From Aporrectodea caliginosa (lineage: Eukaryota; Annelida; Clitellata; Crassiclitellata; Lumbricidae): 64,000 nt of DNA. This document shows positions 10,291 to 22,347 of this stretch, piece by piece. The notes under the pieces were generated by a model that was not told where the DNA came from, ran no database searches, and worked only from the letters and a program-made list of their open reading frames with translations. A program made the translations under genes and the position numbers. How positions within the stretch are numbered: the stretch's first letter is position 1; each line of letters begins with the position of its first letter. The stretch is from positions 471,501 through 535,500 of the forward strand of contig JACEVL010000804.1 of assembly GCA_020284085.1 (NCBI GenBank), written 5' to 3'.

Positions 10291-12170
10291 TTTCAGTTCT
10301 GATTATAGGAAGAAAAAATAAATTTTTATTTAAGGTTTTAAATAATGAAACGACTAAACTTTTCTACATATCTTGCTGCTATAATTAATCTCCGAGAATT
10401 TCTTATAAAAATTCAAAGTAAATGACACATTCGAGGAACATGGAATGGCACTACCACAGAGAACGTCTTCCAGTCAATAGTTCAAAGCTAAGTACCATCG
10501 CTTCATGGTCTGTCACGTTAAAGACGAAGAAGTTGATCGAAGGCTCAACAATCTTACCAGTCACTAAGCGATTCATGTTGACGTGATTTTACCATGAAAA
10601 CTGAAGAATTTGTAAATGCTTACATAGTTTGGACTTTATTGCATATTATGTACAAAGCCTATTTATAGGATAGGGCCTACATGAAGCTCACAATCAACAT
10701 TTCTTTAAATACTGTACATTATTTTTAACTATTATAGTTAAGTTGACTAAGAAAAGAAACATCGGTTTAAACTATTTTGATTGCTTGTAGTTCAATACGG
10801 AAATTTTTTGTATGAACGGAAATACGATGTTCACTGTTGAAATTAATAAAACATGAATTTTCCTGTTATGTGAGCACATAGGCTACTGGTAAACTATTTG
10901 ACTTCAATTTGAATGAATTTGACTTCAATTTCACCATGTAGGTTCGTGTAGACAGCATCTGTGATTAAGTTCATCTCAGGACCGTATGACCCAATAGGCA
11001 AACTCGACAGCTGAGCGCCAAGAAGCCTGACAATGATGCCATTTATCATGCATAAATAGGAATCCGTTGGCAGAACTTCTCGTGTGTGGATTGGTGGACC
11101 ACTTGTGACTTTTCCAGGTTTATGTTCAGTGTTTGGCTGCTAATAACACCTCTGTCTTAATGGCATTTTACGTCATGCAGATTGGCGCAGGCAGTGTTTT
11201 GTGATGTACTGAAAAGGCGATATAGGCCTACTAAGTATTCAGAAACATTCCTACATGCGTAGGCCTACATGTAGGCCTATGTATGCGAACATACATAGGC
11301 CTACACATTTGCACACATATTAATGCAGAAAACTGTTTCGCAGCGTTTCATCGCGAGTGATTAAAAGATTAACTATTTTTAAAGCGCTGATTCAAAAACT
11401 GACCGATCAACCCCACATAACCCATAAATCACTTATTACTTGCACTAATTAAGCAAGAATGGTACATGAATAAGTCTAGCACAGAATTATACTTTGCAAA
11501 CCAAAACACGCATAAAACGAACGTAAAGTATTTTTACAATTATGAATTAAATGTAGGCTTGCACACAATTTTTATTGCACACAATTTTATTGCAATTATT
11601 TGACCTGGACACTCTTCATTTTTCAATCAATTCTAGCATGAGGCCTTCTACATTTGTTGCCGCTTATATTTTCTTATGAAACAGCGGACTTCACAACAAA
11701 AATATTTCCTGTTTTATATACTATAAATAGACGTTTCTATTTCTCCATTTCAGACTATGGAACGATCTGTTTTTTAACTTTCGGAAAGTCTTCCTTCTAA
11801 TTAGTTATTTGCCTATATTTGAATTTCAAATTCAAATTTACGGTGTCTGTTTATTTCTTGGTTTTGCACTAACAAATAAGTTTGATTTTAAACTCGTAGG
11901 CTACTCGAATTTAAGAGACTTGCTTTTAATGTCACGTTAGCTTTATTTGCGCAGTTTGCGTTCGATTCTCTCAATAAACTCTTTGGTCCTACCTGCACTC
12001 TCTAAGATTGTAATTAAAAATTGTAGATAGTTACCAACACGGTCTAAACTCTTCAGGTTTTTGTGCTGTCAAGTCACTCGTCAGCTGAAGTTCTTGTTCT
12101 CTCCTTCTTGCGCCCGGTCTTCTTCCTAAGACCTTTTGTATTTCTGTTCCATTATTTATTATAAGTGCCC
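10291..12170. other. No gene seen; one TAGGCCTA hairpin
   Basis: AT-rich sequence with several TAGGCCTA words. A perfect 16-bp stem with CGAA loop occurs at 11270-11305. I recognise no coding or transposon sequence. Confidence 0.5.
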
Positions 12171-12179
12171 TACCTAAGA

Positions 12180-12830
12180 GGGAAATTAGTATCGACAGAC
12201 TATTCTCACTACGATAAAAGGATTCCTTGATATCGGAACTATGAAAGTGGAGAGTTCATTTGTCACTGTAACTTACCTATGAGCTGAAATATGCATATTT
12301 CTGTGTTTTGGCGGCCATCTTGGCCGCCATCTTGGAAAGTGGTATTGACAGACTATTCTCACTACGATAAATGGATTCCCTGACCCCAGAACTATGAAAG
12401 TGGAAAGCTCATTTGTCATTGTAGCTTAGCTATGAGCTGAAATATGCATATTTCTGTGTTTTGGCGGCCATCTTGGCCGCCATCTTGGAAAGTGGTATTG
12501 ACAGACTATTCTCACTACAATAAATGGATTCCCTGACCCCAGAACTATGAAAGTGGAGAGTTCATTTGTCACTGTAATTTATCTATGAGCTGAATTATGC
12601 ATATTTCTGTGTTTTGGCGGCCATCTTGGCCGCCATCTTGGAAATTGGTATTGACAGACTATTCTCACTGCGATAGATCGATTCCGTGACCTTGGAACTA
12701 TTAGAAATGATACTTCATTTTTTCTTGTACCTTACCTATGAGCTGAGATATTAAAAATTGCTTTGGGGTAAAAAATTATCCCTCTTCGACCTCCGTGTAT
12801 CGTAAAATGTTTTCGTCCTGCGAAGGTTAA
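12180..12830. repeat. Array of about 153-bp satellite, one arm of a foldback-type element
   Basis: Four partial or full monomers; successive CTTGGAAA.TGG marks fall at 12331, 12484 and 12637. Each monomer holds GGCGGCCATCTTGGCCGCCA. The right end (TTGGGGTA...ATCCCTCTTCGACCTCCG, then GCGAAGGTTAA at about 12824-12834) matches the right end of the foldback element at 59508-62023. No left partner end was found, so the copy is truncated or single-armed. Confidence 0.8.
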
Positions 12831-12834
12831 ATCA

Positions 12835-12954
12835 CAAGCAATTGCGATGGAACTCAAAGAAGTCAATGACACCGCAGAAAGAGGTGTAAAACTAATTCAG
12901 GATTATAACTCAGTCCTGACAAATGACAGTAGACTATTTGCTTCGAGTTGTTAA
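12835..12954 (+). pseudogene. Fragment of a dispersed AERGVKL-type repeat protein
   Basis: Reads AIAMELKEVNDTAERGVKLI then QDYNSVLTND before a stop. The minus strand at 51818-52141 encodes a similar NDCAERGVK motif. I recall this motif only from hypothetical, probably transposon-borne proteins in invertebrates; function unknown. Confidence 0.5.
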
Positions 12955-13734
12955 TGCGCGTCACCACCAATAATTTCCTGACTCGAACAAGAAGACATCG
13001 CTGACATTACGGAAACGACCATTCAATGCTGACAAATCAAAGTTCTGACTTTTTCGGTCGAAAATTTGAATACACAAAATGCTATTAATTTTAATGACAG
13101 AGTTTAAATGCTGAAACTACGAGTCATGTGTTTGTACCAATGTTTGTTTGTGATCTAGGCGCGGTGGTTAATTAAAGTATAGGCTACATAACATAACTTA
13201 TAGATTGACTTGTGCAACCCCTAAACATAGTTCAGTTTGGTTGAAATTGTCAGCATGTTAGTATTTCAACAGGTGAACTGCAATGCGCATCACCATCAAT
13301 CTAGTCTTGCCATTTCAAAAAAAAATTGTGTGTGGACCACCTTAGTATCCAGTGCACGCAATCCTGATCAACAGCCTGTAGACTCCGTGACTCGTCAAAC
13401 TGTAGGGGAAATTAGCCTAAAATGACATACTCGGGTAAAATGACATAGGTGGCTTGTGGGCTGTACCGTAGTACATAGGCTACAATGAGATTATTATCTC
13501 AATGAATATATACAGTCAACTTACTTACTTTCCTCGAGCGTGGCACCTGCTGTTGCTATTTTTAGTGAAAGAATATGGCGGCGTGCGCTAACGTAGCCTA
13601 TGTGGCTGATGTTTGTGACATTGCGACAAAAGGACAGTGAGTTCCTTGCACCATGTTGTTGAAGAGGCTTTCTACGCGGCGCAGTCTAGACGCCCACGGA
13701 TCGAAAATCCTGATCTACGCGGTTATTGTATGAT
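12955..13734. other. No recognisable feature
   Basis: Unassigned DNA with short spurious frames only. Confidence 0.45.
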
Positions 13735-14137
13735 CAGGAGCGTAGCCAGACTTAAATTCTAGAGGAGGCAACTTCACCACAGACTAGTGCATAGTACATA
13801 GGCCCTATTAGAAACTTCGATGACATTTTTTAAGTTTTTTTAATAAGACAATTTAACTTCGATGACTTTTATTGTAATACATTTCAACTACGATGACTTT
13901 TTTAGACGTTTTAACTTTGATGACCTTTTTTTGGTCATTCACCTTTTTTTGAACTTCATTCGGATACCATTTTCCACACACGAGTCTGACGTCTGGCTTT
14001 ATTCAAGAGGAGGCAACTTTCACAGATCATTCGCAAAATCCTGGTCATTTGGGTCATTGGTCCATTGAAACTCCACTACATGAAAAAAGCAAGAGGAGGC
14101 AACTGCCTCCTCGTGCCTCCATGTAGCTACGCCTATG
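13735..14137. mobile_element. hAT-type MITE with perfect 8-bp TSD
   Basis: The left end CAGGAGCGTAGCCAG is matched in reverse by CTACGCCTATG at the right. Both flanks are TGTATGAT (13727-13734 and 14138-14145). GAGGAGGCAA motifs recur inside both ends, and ACTTCGATGACTTTT-type repeats fill the centre. No coding capacity. Confidence 0.85.
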
Positions 14138-14800
14138 TGTATGATGTCGAGGATCCTTACAAGTTAGCAAATCATAGCAATTGTGTTCTTGCTGTTCCCT
14201 TTGACGGTTTTGCTCTCTACCTTGCATTTTTTACTTAATTTTTTTTATAATGGTATGCGTGTAGCCTATAGGCTAAACCTTGCAATTATAGACCGTCGTT
14301 AACACCTCCAAAAGCACTAGCTGTGCCAATCTGTATAAACTGCACTTCCGTAAAGTTCGTTTTACTTACAGTACTTATCGTGATTTTGTGGTATTTTTAA
14401 CTGATCATTGATTGCGATTTTTGTGAACAACAGAACAGTTTCCTTACTAGCTTCCTTAGTCATTATTCTAGTCATTGCATTATAGGTATAGGCTAATTAT
14501 GTAGCCTATATTTTACAAACTATGCTGGATTCAGATGTTGCGTTACTTGAAGCTTTATCGCCAGACAATTATTGAGTAGTTTTCCTTCATTGAAATGTCT
14601 TTTAATATGTGGTTCAGTGCTTCTATTTTGCTTTTATGCCTATGTTATGCTCGTGTTATGACTATGTTTGTACGTTGTGGCGCAACATAAATTAGAATGG
14701 CCTATGCATCTCATCCCACTGAGACATTCAGAAACTTTCGTTGTTATATCAATCAATCAATCAATCAATATTTTTTTCATTACAACAACTCAAAAGAATA
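14138..14800. other. No gene; short (TCAA)n run
   Basis: AT-rich spacer with a (TCAA)n run at about 14749-14769 and (ATC)n near 14810. No coding homology seen. Confidence 0.5.
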
Positions 14801-14837
14801 CTATATAATATCATCATCATCATCCTTAGACTTTAAT

Positions 14838-15484
14838 AATAACACTAATAATTACGACAATTTATATGGCGCCGTAACACGTAACACTGTTAATAGCCTA
14901 ATAATAATTACGACAATTTATATGGCGCCGTAACACGGCATGCCGTTACAAGGGCGCCTACAAGACAACTAACAACAGTCGGGATAGGCCCTGGCGAACA
15001 AATGTGATTTTAGCATGGATTTAAAAGAGTCCACTGAGTCGGTCAATCGAATAGCAGGAGGAAGTCTGTTCCAGCATCGAGGACCGGCGGCCGAGAAAGC
15101 ACGATCACCGAAGCGCGTCCTCATCCTCCGCACACGGAGATCAATCTTCGCAAGCGATCGGAGCCGGAGCCCGGACGCGGAGGAATGAGTCCCAGTGCAG
15201 CAATCGCGCAGGTACTCGGGCGCAGCTCCGTGTAGTGATTTAAAGACAAGCAGACAGAGCTTGAACTCGATGCGGAACGGAACAGGCAGCCAATGGAGGA
15301 CATCGCGGAGGAGCGGCGTGATGTGGTCGTACTTCCTCCTATTGCAGATATAAGCTGAAAATAGTCGCGTTGACCTAGACGTGGCGTAATAATGTTTTGT
15401 AAAATGTTGTAAATCGCTAAAGCGTTCCGTTTCGGAGCCTTTAGAGAACAGACAAACAAAGATTTTCTTGATCCAGTTTTCCAT
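14838..15484 (-). mobile_element. LINE 3' end (C-terminal polyprotein), minus strand
   Basis: The minus-strand frame 14969-15484 reads ITPLLRDVLHWLPVPFRIEF and later RMRTRFGDRAFSAAGPRCWN then RLPPAIRLTDSVDSFKS, the conserved C-terminus of CR1/L2-type LINEs. Its 3' UTR carries two copies of a 36-bp tail segment (around 14838-14885 and 14901-14938). The 5' part of the open frame (15352-15444) is another dispersed repeat also present at 39640-39724. Confidence 0.8.
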
Positions 15485-18200
15485 CTGGTGTGTATTTGTG
15501 AAATTGATTTAAGCCTGAAATGGTTAGTAAGATATTTGATTAACTTGTAACAGAGAGCTGACCTCTCGCTTTGTCCACTGACCATACTGCAACTTCATTT
15601 CCGTTTGGATCGATTCTGATGATTTCATTGCGCGTTTCCAAATCGAATTTCATCATAATTATACAAACATTTATTGACATTACATTCTTTGATGTTGTCA
15701 TACGTCCCTGTTCTTAGCACTTTCCATCTTCGCTTAAACTTCAATGTTGGCAGATCATAAACCACACATTGCTTACAACGAACAGTTCATTTTCAAGAAT
15801 TGCAATACCGAAGACTTCAAAGCCGCGAGTATTCTTAAAAAGTTCTTCCAGCGTCATAGAAAATGTCACTCCCCATCACAGGTAGGCCTAATACCTCCTA
15901 CAAATATCAAATTAAGGTCCTGAATGTTAGACTGTTATCAAGATAGTGATAGTTGTTGGTGTACAATTGTGACGGAGCTGCGTTTGCTAACCTTGATCAA
16001 CCAAATTTTATAAATCACTCAAGTCTTTTTTCTTTTACCGTGGCTGGGCTGGAAGCGCTCCTGAGCAGATTTCTTGAAATGGAGCTACCTAAATCTCCAA
16101 AATGAATGGATGAATGAATGAACGCGAATTGACTGCACCTGTTTGCATATCTTGTACTTGGAAGTTATTTGTACACAATTCAGAAAACGAGGGCTACTCT
16201 CGAACTTCTTTGGATCAAACTTACTTAGGTTTAGAACATGTGTTCCAGTAGGCCTGCTTAAGGCTTTTCTTATGTTATTCGTTCCTTTTGAAAATCTACC
16301 TCCTCAAACATGTATTCATTTGTCAGATTGCAAAAAAGTATATTTCCAGTCTGCACCTGATCTAATTGGTTAAACAGCGGAGCTATTCGAGTCATAAGCC
16401 TAATAGGCCGCTAAGTAGGTCAGGCCGATTCATGCTCTTGATGTTTGAAACAAAGCGAATGCCTGCGTGACTGCCGCGTGCTCGCGCACATATAATTTTC
16501 AGATAAAGAGAATGCTCTCACTGTAACTATACAACATAATAAATTATATGTTGACTAATCAAGTAGCGTATTTATAGTTCAGCCGTGACAACTTGGCATT
16601 CGGCTTGTTTGTTTTAGAGCAGCTCTTGTATCATCCATGCTTAGGCTGAGCCGTGTATTCGAAACACCACCCACCTTAGCCGTCTGCCTGTAGGCCTATG
16701 CATGCTTAACTCTGTATATTGACCCTCTATCTATCGATTTTCTCTTGATTGAGCCCTGTGTATAAGCTGTTCTCCGCGACTTCCCTTTTACGATTACGAT
16801 CACCAGTTGACCATTTATATAGGTTCAACGTTACCAAATAATCAGTAAAGTAATTTCGACATCAACTACAGGATGTCTCTAAATACTAATTCAATTCAGT
16901 CATCATTTGACTACTTGCTTGCTTGCTATTTGTGTGTATCTTCTTCTCTCTCTAGCTTTCTCTTCATATTCTTGCATGCTGTCATTGACTTCTCGCTTTA
17001 TCTGATTCGTATCCTCCTCGTGTCCTCGCCCCATGAACAGGTAAAGTAAGGTCAATGTTCAATGCCATAAGATATCGTTAACATTGGATATTGTATAAGC
17101 CTATGTATAAGACATGAATATAGATAATAATATATAGATAAACAATAAATATACGTTAAGCAAGACATGCTACAATAGTCAAACGTGCTGATTTGTCAAT
17201 AATTATAGACTGTCCTGTTGCATATGTCATATGCAACAGGACAGTCTATATTGACATATCAGAACAAATGTTCAACAATGGGCACAATAGGGATACCTGA
17301 ATGAACACAAGACAGTCCCAATAATAATTAGGGTATCCTAGTTATCAATAGATCACAATGATGGCGGATATAAAGTTACGTGCAATAATTGATTATTATA
17401 ATGGTAGACAATTCATCTGCAATAATTGATTAACAGTCAGCAAATAATAACAGCAAATCCCTGACTAAGCCATACATCATTGCAAAATTTCCCAATCATT
17501 AAGATATGATCTGAGCTGTACGGTCAACTTATCAAATCAGTTAAGGAAATCGTGTCCAATAATTTTGTACTAGAAAGTGAAAGTAATATTTTGGGTGGAA
17601 ATACACATGAGCCATAGCATTCCACAGTTAAGACCCCATAGTTACCCAACAGGAAAAGATGTTCGCGGGCATATGTACAATATTAATTGCATGTCAATGG
17701 TAGACAGCTCATCAGCAGTTGTTGCCCAAAGTAGCGTAATTATATTTAAAATTGCGAATTTATACGCGCCACTTCAGAAATTCAACACAGCAGCTCTCGA
17801 CCTAAGAACAAAAAACCTCGATCGAACTTATTATTATTTTTGTCCATTGGATTTGTTTAATATGAGTTTGGCAACAGTTATAATATATTATTTTTAAATC
17901 TTTGTAACTGGTTGGGAGTTCAAGATTTCTGTTCTGTTTAGTGTTTACAATCCCTTGCGAATTTGTTAATAAACTGTTCACTGCAGCTGTTCTCTCTTCG
18001 TGGAAGCCTCTTCAACCTGATGCCATCCGTCAACTCATACTGGACTTCGAAGTCATGCGAACTTTACGTACTTCCTCCATTATTAGTTACGGAATTTATA
18101 TATGAACTTGTTCTGTCTTGGATAATACTATGTAACTCTTCGCTGGCCATGGCTACGTACCTGCATTGCACAAAAGAGCTGTGGTTTTTCCTTCAATCAT
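15485..18200. other. No gene recognised; LINE tail and one long palindrome
   Basis: Mostly unassigned. A + strand LINE-type 3' tail (GGAAGCGCTCCTGAGC... then (GAAT)n) lies near 16040-16125. A perfect 23-bp inverted repeat is at 17204-17250. Sequence near 17270-17340 resembles the LINE 3' UTR at 29870-29990. Short open frames here have no recognisable domain. Confidence 0.5.
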
Positions 18201-18204
18201 GAGA

Positions 18205-18890
18205 TAATGTCTTGACCAGCGCTATCATTCAAATTACCGCCCTATCACAAACCTGTCTTTCCTCTCGAAGCTTCTTGAGAAATGTGTGTCTGTACCGCTG
18301 GTCCACTACCTCAACCTACGCTCTCTAATGCCTCCGCATCTGTCTGTATTTAAGAAATTCTACTCTAATGGCGAGTCTTCGGGCTGATGTATATCATGCC
18401 GTTGATCGTAGCCATATCACTCTATTTTTCCTCTATGACATTAGTGCCGCTTTCGACACAGTCGATCACGCCATCCTTCTTCACCGACTGTCTAACTCAT
18501 TTGGGATTACTGGCACACTGCTCTTACTCGGGATTCGCATGATCCGCTCATCCCTTACCGATCGCTCTGTCGCTGTAGTTTCGGTCCCACTCGCTCTGCT
18601 AGGGTCCACCTCTCTTACGGCTTACCTCAGGGCTCGGCTCTTGCTCCCTTCTGTTTATCTTGTATATCTCGGATCTGACCGGGGCCTTGGTCCACTATCC
18701 AACCAATATGCTGATGACACGCAGGCTTACCTTCACGGACCTGCAGACACAGCTGCTGTTATGGTTGAGCGTATTCTAGAGCTTCAGCTGCTCTGGACCG
18801 ATGGTTGTCCTCAAATCGCCTCCGTCTTTAAAAAGTTAAGACAGTTAAGACAATGCACATTGAAGTCTTTCCCAGCTTACGAAGATTGAT
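18205..18890 (+). mobile_element. CR1/L2-like LINE reverse transcriptase fragment
   Basis: The frame pieces give NYRPITNLSFLSKLLEKC, then motif A DISAAFDTVDHAILLHRL, then GLPQG-like text in a shifted frame, and motif C NQYADDTQAYL. Several frameshifts; non-functional. It is distinct from the LINE in gene 3. Confidence 0.85.
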
Positions 18891-19438
18891 GCTGACTCCC
18901 TTCGCTTTCAGTTTCCACATGTGCACTTCTCATCCTCTGTGTTAATGAGTATTCACTTTTGTAATTATTATAATAATTTTTTTGTTTCTTCTAGCTGGGC
19001 TGGTTAGGCTGAATGTCTAGCCTATATATCTTATGTTTGCATGTAATAGTTTGCAGAAAAAAATGGACTCGCAAGGACATAGCCTACCTGCATTTTTCCC
19101 GCCATAGTTCTCAATCTGAACCGGCAAAATTTCTAATTATTCGCAAATTGAAAGTATTTGAAAATAATTGTTCTCTAAAGAAGTTAAAGAACCCTGTGAA
19201 AATTCAGATTTGATCATTAAATAAAACTTTCAGACCAAACTTAAAACATCAACGGAGGCCTATGCGTTTTTATTTAAGGCATCTCAGTCAGGCATTTTTA
19301 AAGGAATTTTAAAAACTGTACAAACCCTTCTCTCTTTTTCAAAAAGTAATAGTAAATTATTCCCAATGGGATGACAATGACTTTTTTTTAGCTATTTTTA
19401 ACTGCACAAAATTGCTCTTACAGCTGCACAAATTCATA
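18891..19438. other. No recognisable feature
   Basis: AT-rich spacer; nothing supported. Confidence 0.5.
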
Positions 19439-19440
19439 TA

Positions 19441-20793
19441 GGGGGAAAGTGGTCTAAAACGGGCCCCTTAAGGAAAAACTTATAATTCTGAAAATATCTT
19501 GAAGATAATTTTAATGTAATATATTAAATGTGCAGTACATTTATGATATTATAACTGGTTAATACATGAATCTGATTAACAAGATGCAACAAGTGAATTT
19601 TTAACTTTAAAAAAATTATGCTGTGGGCCCGTCTCACCCTATAGGTAGAGGCAAAATGGGCCAGGGGGCCCATTTTAACCACGTAACTTAATTTACCTTT
19701 ATTACAGCATTGGGTAATTGACATCCAGGAGATAATTTTTGCTAGACTTAGAACTTAGACTCTTGCCTGAATAAATTCAAAACTTCAGAGACACGTAGCT
19801 ATAATTCAAAAGAAACTTTAGTCTACTGCATCATACAAAAACAATGTTCTGTTCGGCACACTCTTGTGATACCAAATACGCCATGTCTGGCATGCAATCC
19901 ATCGACAGTATATTCCTGTATGCCAAATTCTGGACAAATAACACAGAAAGATTTTAAAATTGCTTTTCTTGCCCTCATCAGACGATTGGAAGGTTCTTTT
20001 CATGCTAAATGTGCATTTACTACTGGAAGTTGAGAGACCAGCAGTTGTTTCTGTAGCCTGTAGGCCTACCACTTGTTGGGGAGGAATATCTCTGGCAGTC
20101 GATGTAGGCCTACTAGAGTTCCCTGTGTGACTGGTTCAGGAGGAACATCTCTGGGAGTCAAAGTTCCAGCATTTGCTTAAGTTGCCTGTGCGACTGGTTC
20201 AGAAAGAATGTCCTTCGTCAATGATGCCGCTGAATAAGTCGCTTCTGGCATTCATCAAGAGAGATGTGAATGTTGAGACATAAAACCATTCCATGCCAGG
20301 TTCTTCCTTCTCACTGTTGAAACTCAAAACTGTCAACAAAACATATGTACTGCAGTTACATTTGTAATAATTTTGCAACTTTAGAAAAGCATGTCTAAAA
20401 CGGGCCCTCGAGGGCCCGTTTTAGACAAAACATAGGTCAATACAACAGACGGCTATTTGTAAGCGAAGCAATGGAATATTTTAAATCGATTATAACCAGC
20501 TTATTTACGAGTAGATAGTATTGCAAAAATAACTTAACTCCCGGAAAAATGTTGAACACAACACGTGCACTGACTAATTTAATGTGGACGAAAAAATTAA
20601 GAAAATCGCAAAAAATAAACTTTTTGCGTTTCCGCTAACAGTTGAGTGATTTTCTCCAATATAAACACTGATGAATATTCAACACACTAGCCTGGTACCC
20701 TGTGCCACAGACAGCGCTGACCAATCCGCTAGATGGCAGCGCTAAAGAGGGGGCCCGTTTGACCCGAGGGGCCCGTTTTAGACCAAGTTCCCC
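19441..20793. mobile_element. TA-flanked DNA element with GGGCCC palindromes
   Basis: The ends are inverted: GGGGGAAAGTGGTCTAAAAC at the left, and the right end reads GGGGAACTTGGTCTAAAACG when reversed. TA flanks both sides (19439-19440, 20794-20795). Internal hairpins repeat the motif, including a perfect 36-bp palindrome at 20392-20427 and AAAATGGGCC/GGCCCATTTT at about 19652-19678. The TA target suggests Tc1/mariner-like origin. No transposase recognised. Confidence 0.7.
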
Positions 20794-20859
20794 TACAACT
20801 GCACGTTTTGTGCAGAACTGCACACGGAAAAGCCCTGATCAAAGCTTTATGTCTGACTT

Positions 20860-21209
20860 GGGCTAAATAAAGTGTAGACCTAACTGTTAGTGTTCGCTTA
20901 TCTCCAAGGACACATATCAAGGGTCAATCGAGCGATTAAGAGCAGACAACATAATATCAACATTTCAACCCGTAACTCTGCGTATAACGAACAATTCTTC
21001 ACAGTAAGTTGCTACCATGACAATATAGAGACTACTGCTGCGTTCAGGTATTTTGGTAGAGATTTTCCTATATTCACTCGAACAAAACTACTCGTATAAG
21101 CCAGTGTTAAAGTAAAACGACACGTCTACCAGTGTACATGTTAAAAATAACGCAGTATTGTCAATTGTGAAACTGAAAGGGTTGTAGATTTTTCGACTTG
21201 GATAATAAG
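20860..21209 (+). promoter_or_regulatory. 5' flank / putative promoter of gene 2
   Basis: The block is conserved with the 5' flank of gene 3 (34045-34432) and with an orphan copy at 53830-54205. Conserved words include AATAAAGTGTA, AAGTTGCTACCATGACAA, TATATTCACTCGAACAAAAC and CACGTCTAC. Shared non-coding conservation between paralogues just upstream of the start codon is consistent with a promoter; transcription start not determined. Confidence 0.6.
21169..21178 (+). promoter_or_regulatory. IRF/ISRE-like site, gene 2
   Basis: GAAACTGAAA fits the IRF consensus GAAANNGAAA and ends 32 bp before the start codon. The equivalent in gene 3 is GAAACCGAAA at the same distance. Confidence 0.5.
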
Positions 21210-22347
21210 ATGGCTTCTGCAGAGTCCAGTAGTGGTGGTATTAACAGAGAAGAACTCGACGGTATGACCACATGTTGTATATGCACCGAAGTCTACACAG
21301 ATCCGAAAGCATTGCCATGCATTCATACATTCTGCATAAAATGTATCCAAGAGACTGGGCTTAAAACCAACAAAAGACCTGGAGATGAGATGCCTTGCCC
21401 AATATGTAGACGACTATTTAGGATTCCTAGTGAAGGGTTTCGTGGACTGCCTAAAAATTTCTTCATTGAGAGACTGATACAATTGTCAAAGGTTCCAGAC
21501 CCGTCTGCAGTGACCAAAGCCTTATGCTCTGTGTGTTTAGGGGCAAGTAAGGAACGGGATGGAAAAGAAATTCCAATAGCTGATACATATTGCATTGAAT
21601 GCAAGCACAAGTTGTGCGAAGAATGTTGCAGTGAACACAGGAAATTTAAATTGACAAAGAATCATAAATTGATAACAATAGACGATGATGGACAAAATGT
21701 TACGACCGATCTAGTACCAAGTGTTTGTGACGTTCATGAACAAAAGGTTCTGGATGTATATTGTGCTGATTGCAAAACAGTTGTATGCGCCATTTGCTTC
21801 ATCGAGGACCATAATAACCATAAAGGTAGCCATGTTAGCAAATGTGTGGATGGTTTTCGGAAGCAGATACAAAACAGTACTGAAGCTATGAATGGAGGCA
21901 TCGCTCAGGCTCAGATGAAAAAGGCAGAACTATTGAAGGTGAAGGAGGAAATGCAGCGAAGGGTGGAAAGCCTAGAATGTGATGTAGAGAGGAGAAAAGA
22001 CGAAATAAAACAGTTAACAGATAAACATGCAAGAAGTCTTCTACAAGGTCTGTGCTCCGAAAGACAAAGCAGATTGAAAGAAATCCAAATGGCAGCGGAT
22101 TCTATTGATGCTTATCTATCAAACTTAGAAAGTTACAATTCTTATTGTCAAAGATTAATCGATAAAGGATCAGCTAGCGACATCTGCCGCACAGTTTCGG
22201 ACTTAGTTATTAGAGCGTCGGAGTTGGAACAACAGTGCCAACCTACAAATGAAACAAGAATTCCGGATTTTAGATTCTGCTTTAGACAATCTGAACTGGA
22301 AGAGTTTCTGGAGGAAGGCGGTGACAACTTGATTGGTGAAATTGAAG
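21210..22347 (+). CDS. Gene 2 exon 1 (RING, B-box 1, B-box 2, coiled coil)
   Basis: ATG at 21210 (MASAESSSGG), chosen because genes 3 and 4 start at the matching ATGGCT. The RING is C22-x2-C25, C37-x-H39, C42, C45, C63, C66. B-box 1 follows (CSVC...YCIEC...CEECC...H), then B-box 2 (VCDVH...YCADC...VCAIC...DHNNH). A long E/K-rich coiled coil ends in GEIEG at donor GTAAAT (22348). Confidence 0.95.

Noticed and set aside
18368..18889. A host gene (173-codon frame), and likewise 58894-59469, 14969-15484 and 37255-37980
   Set aside because: All carry reverse-transcriptase or LINE C-terminal motifs and lack host introns.
21323..21610. Minus-strand frames opposite RING exons (also 34570-34833, 34760-35143, 62155-62412)
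   Set aside because: Shadows of the conserved exon 1 coding sequence, repeated at the same place in each paralogue.
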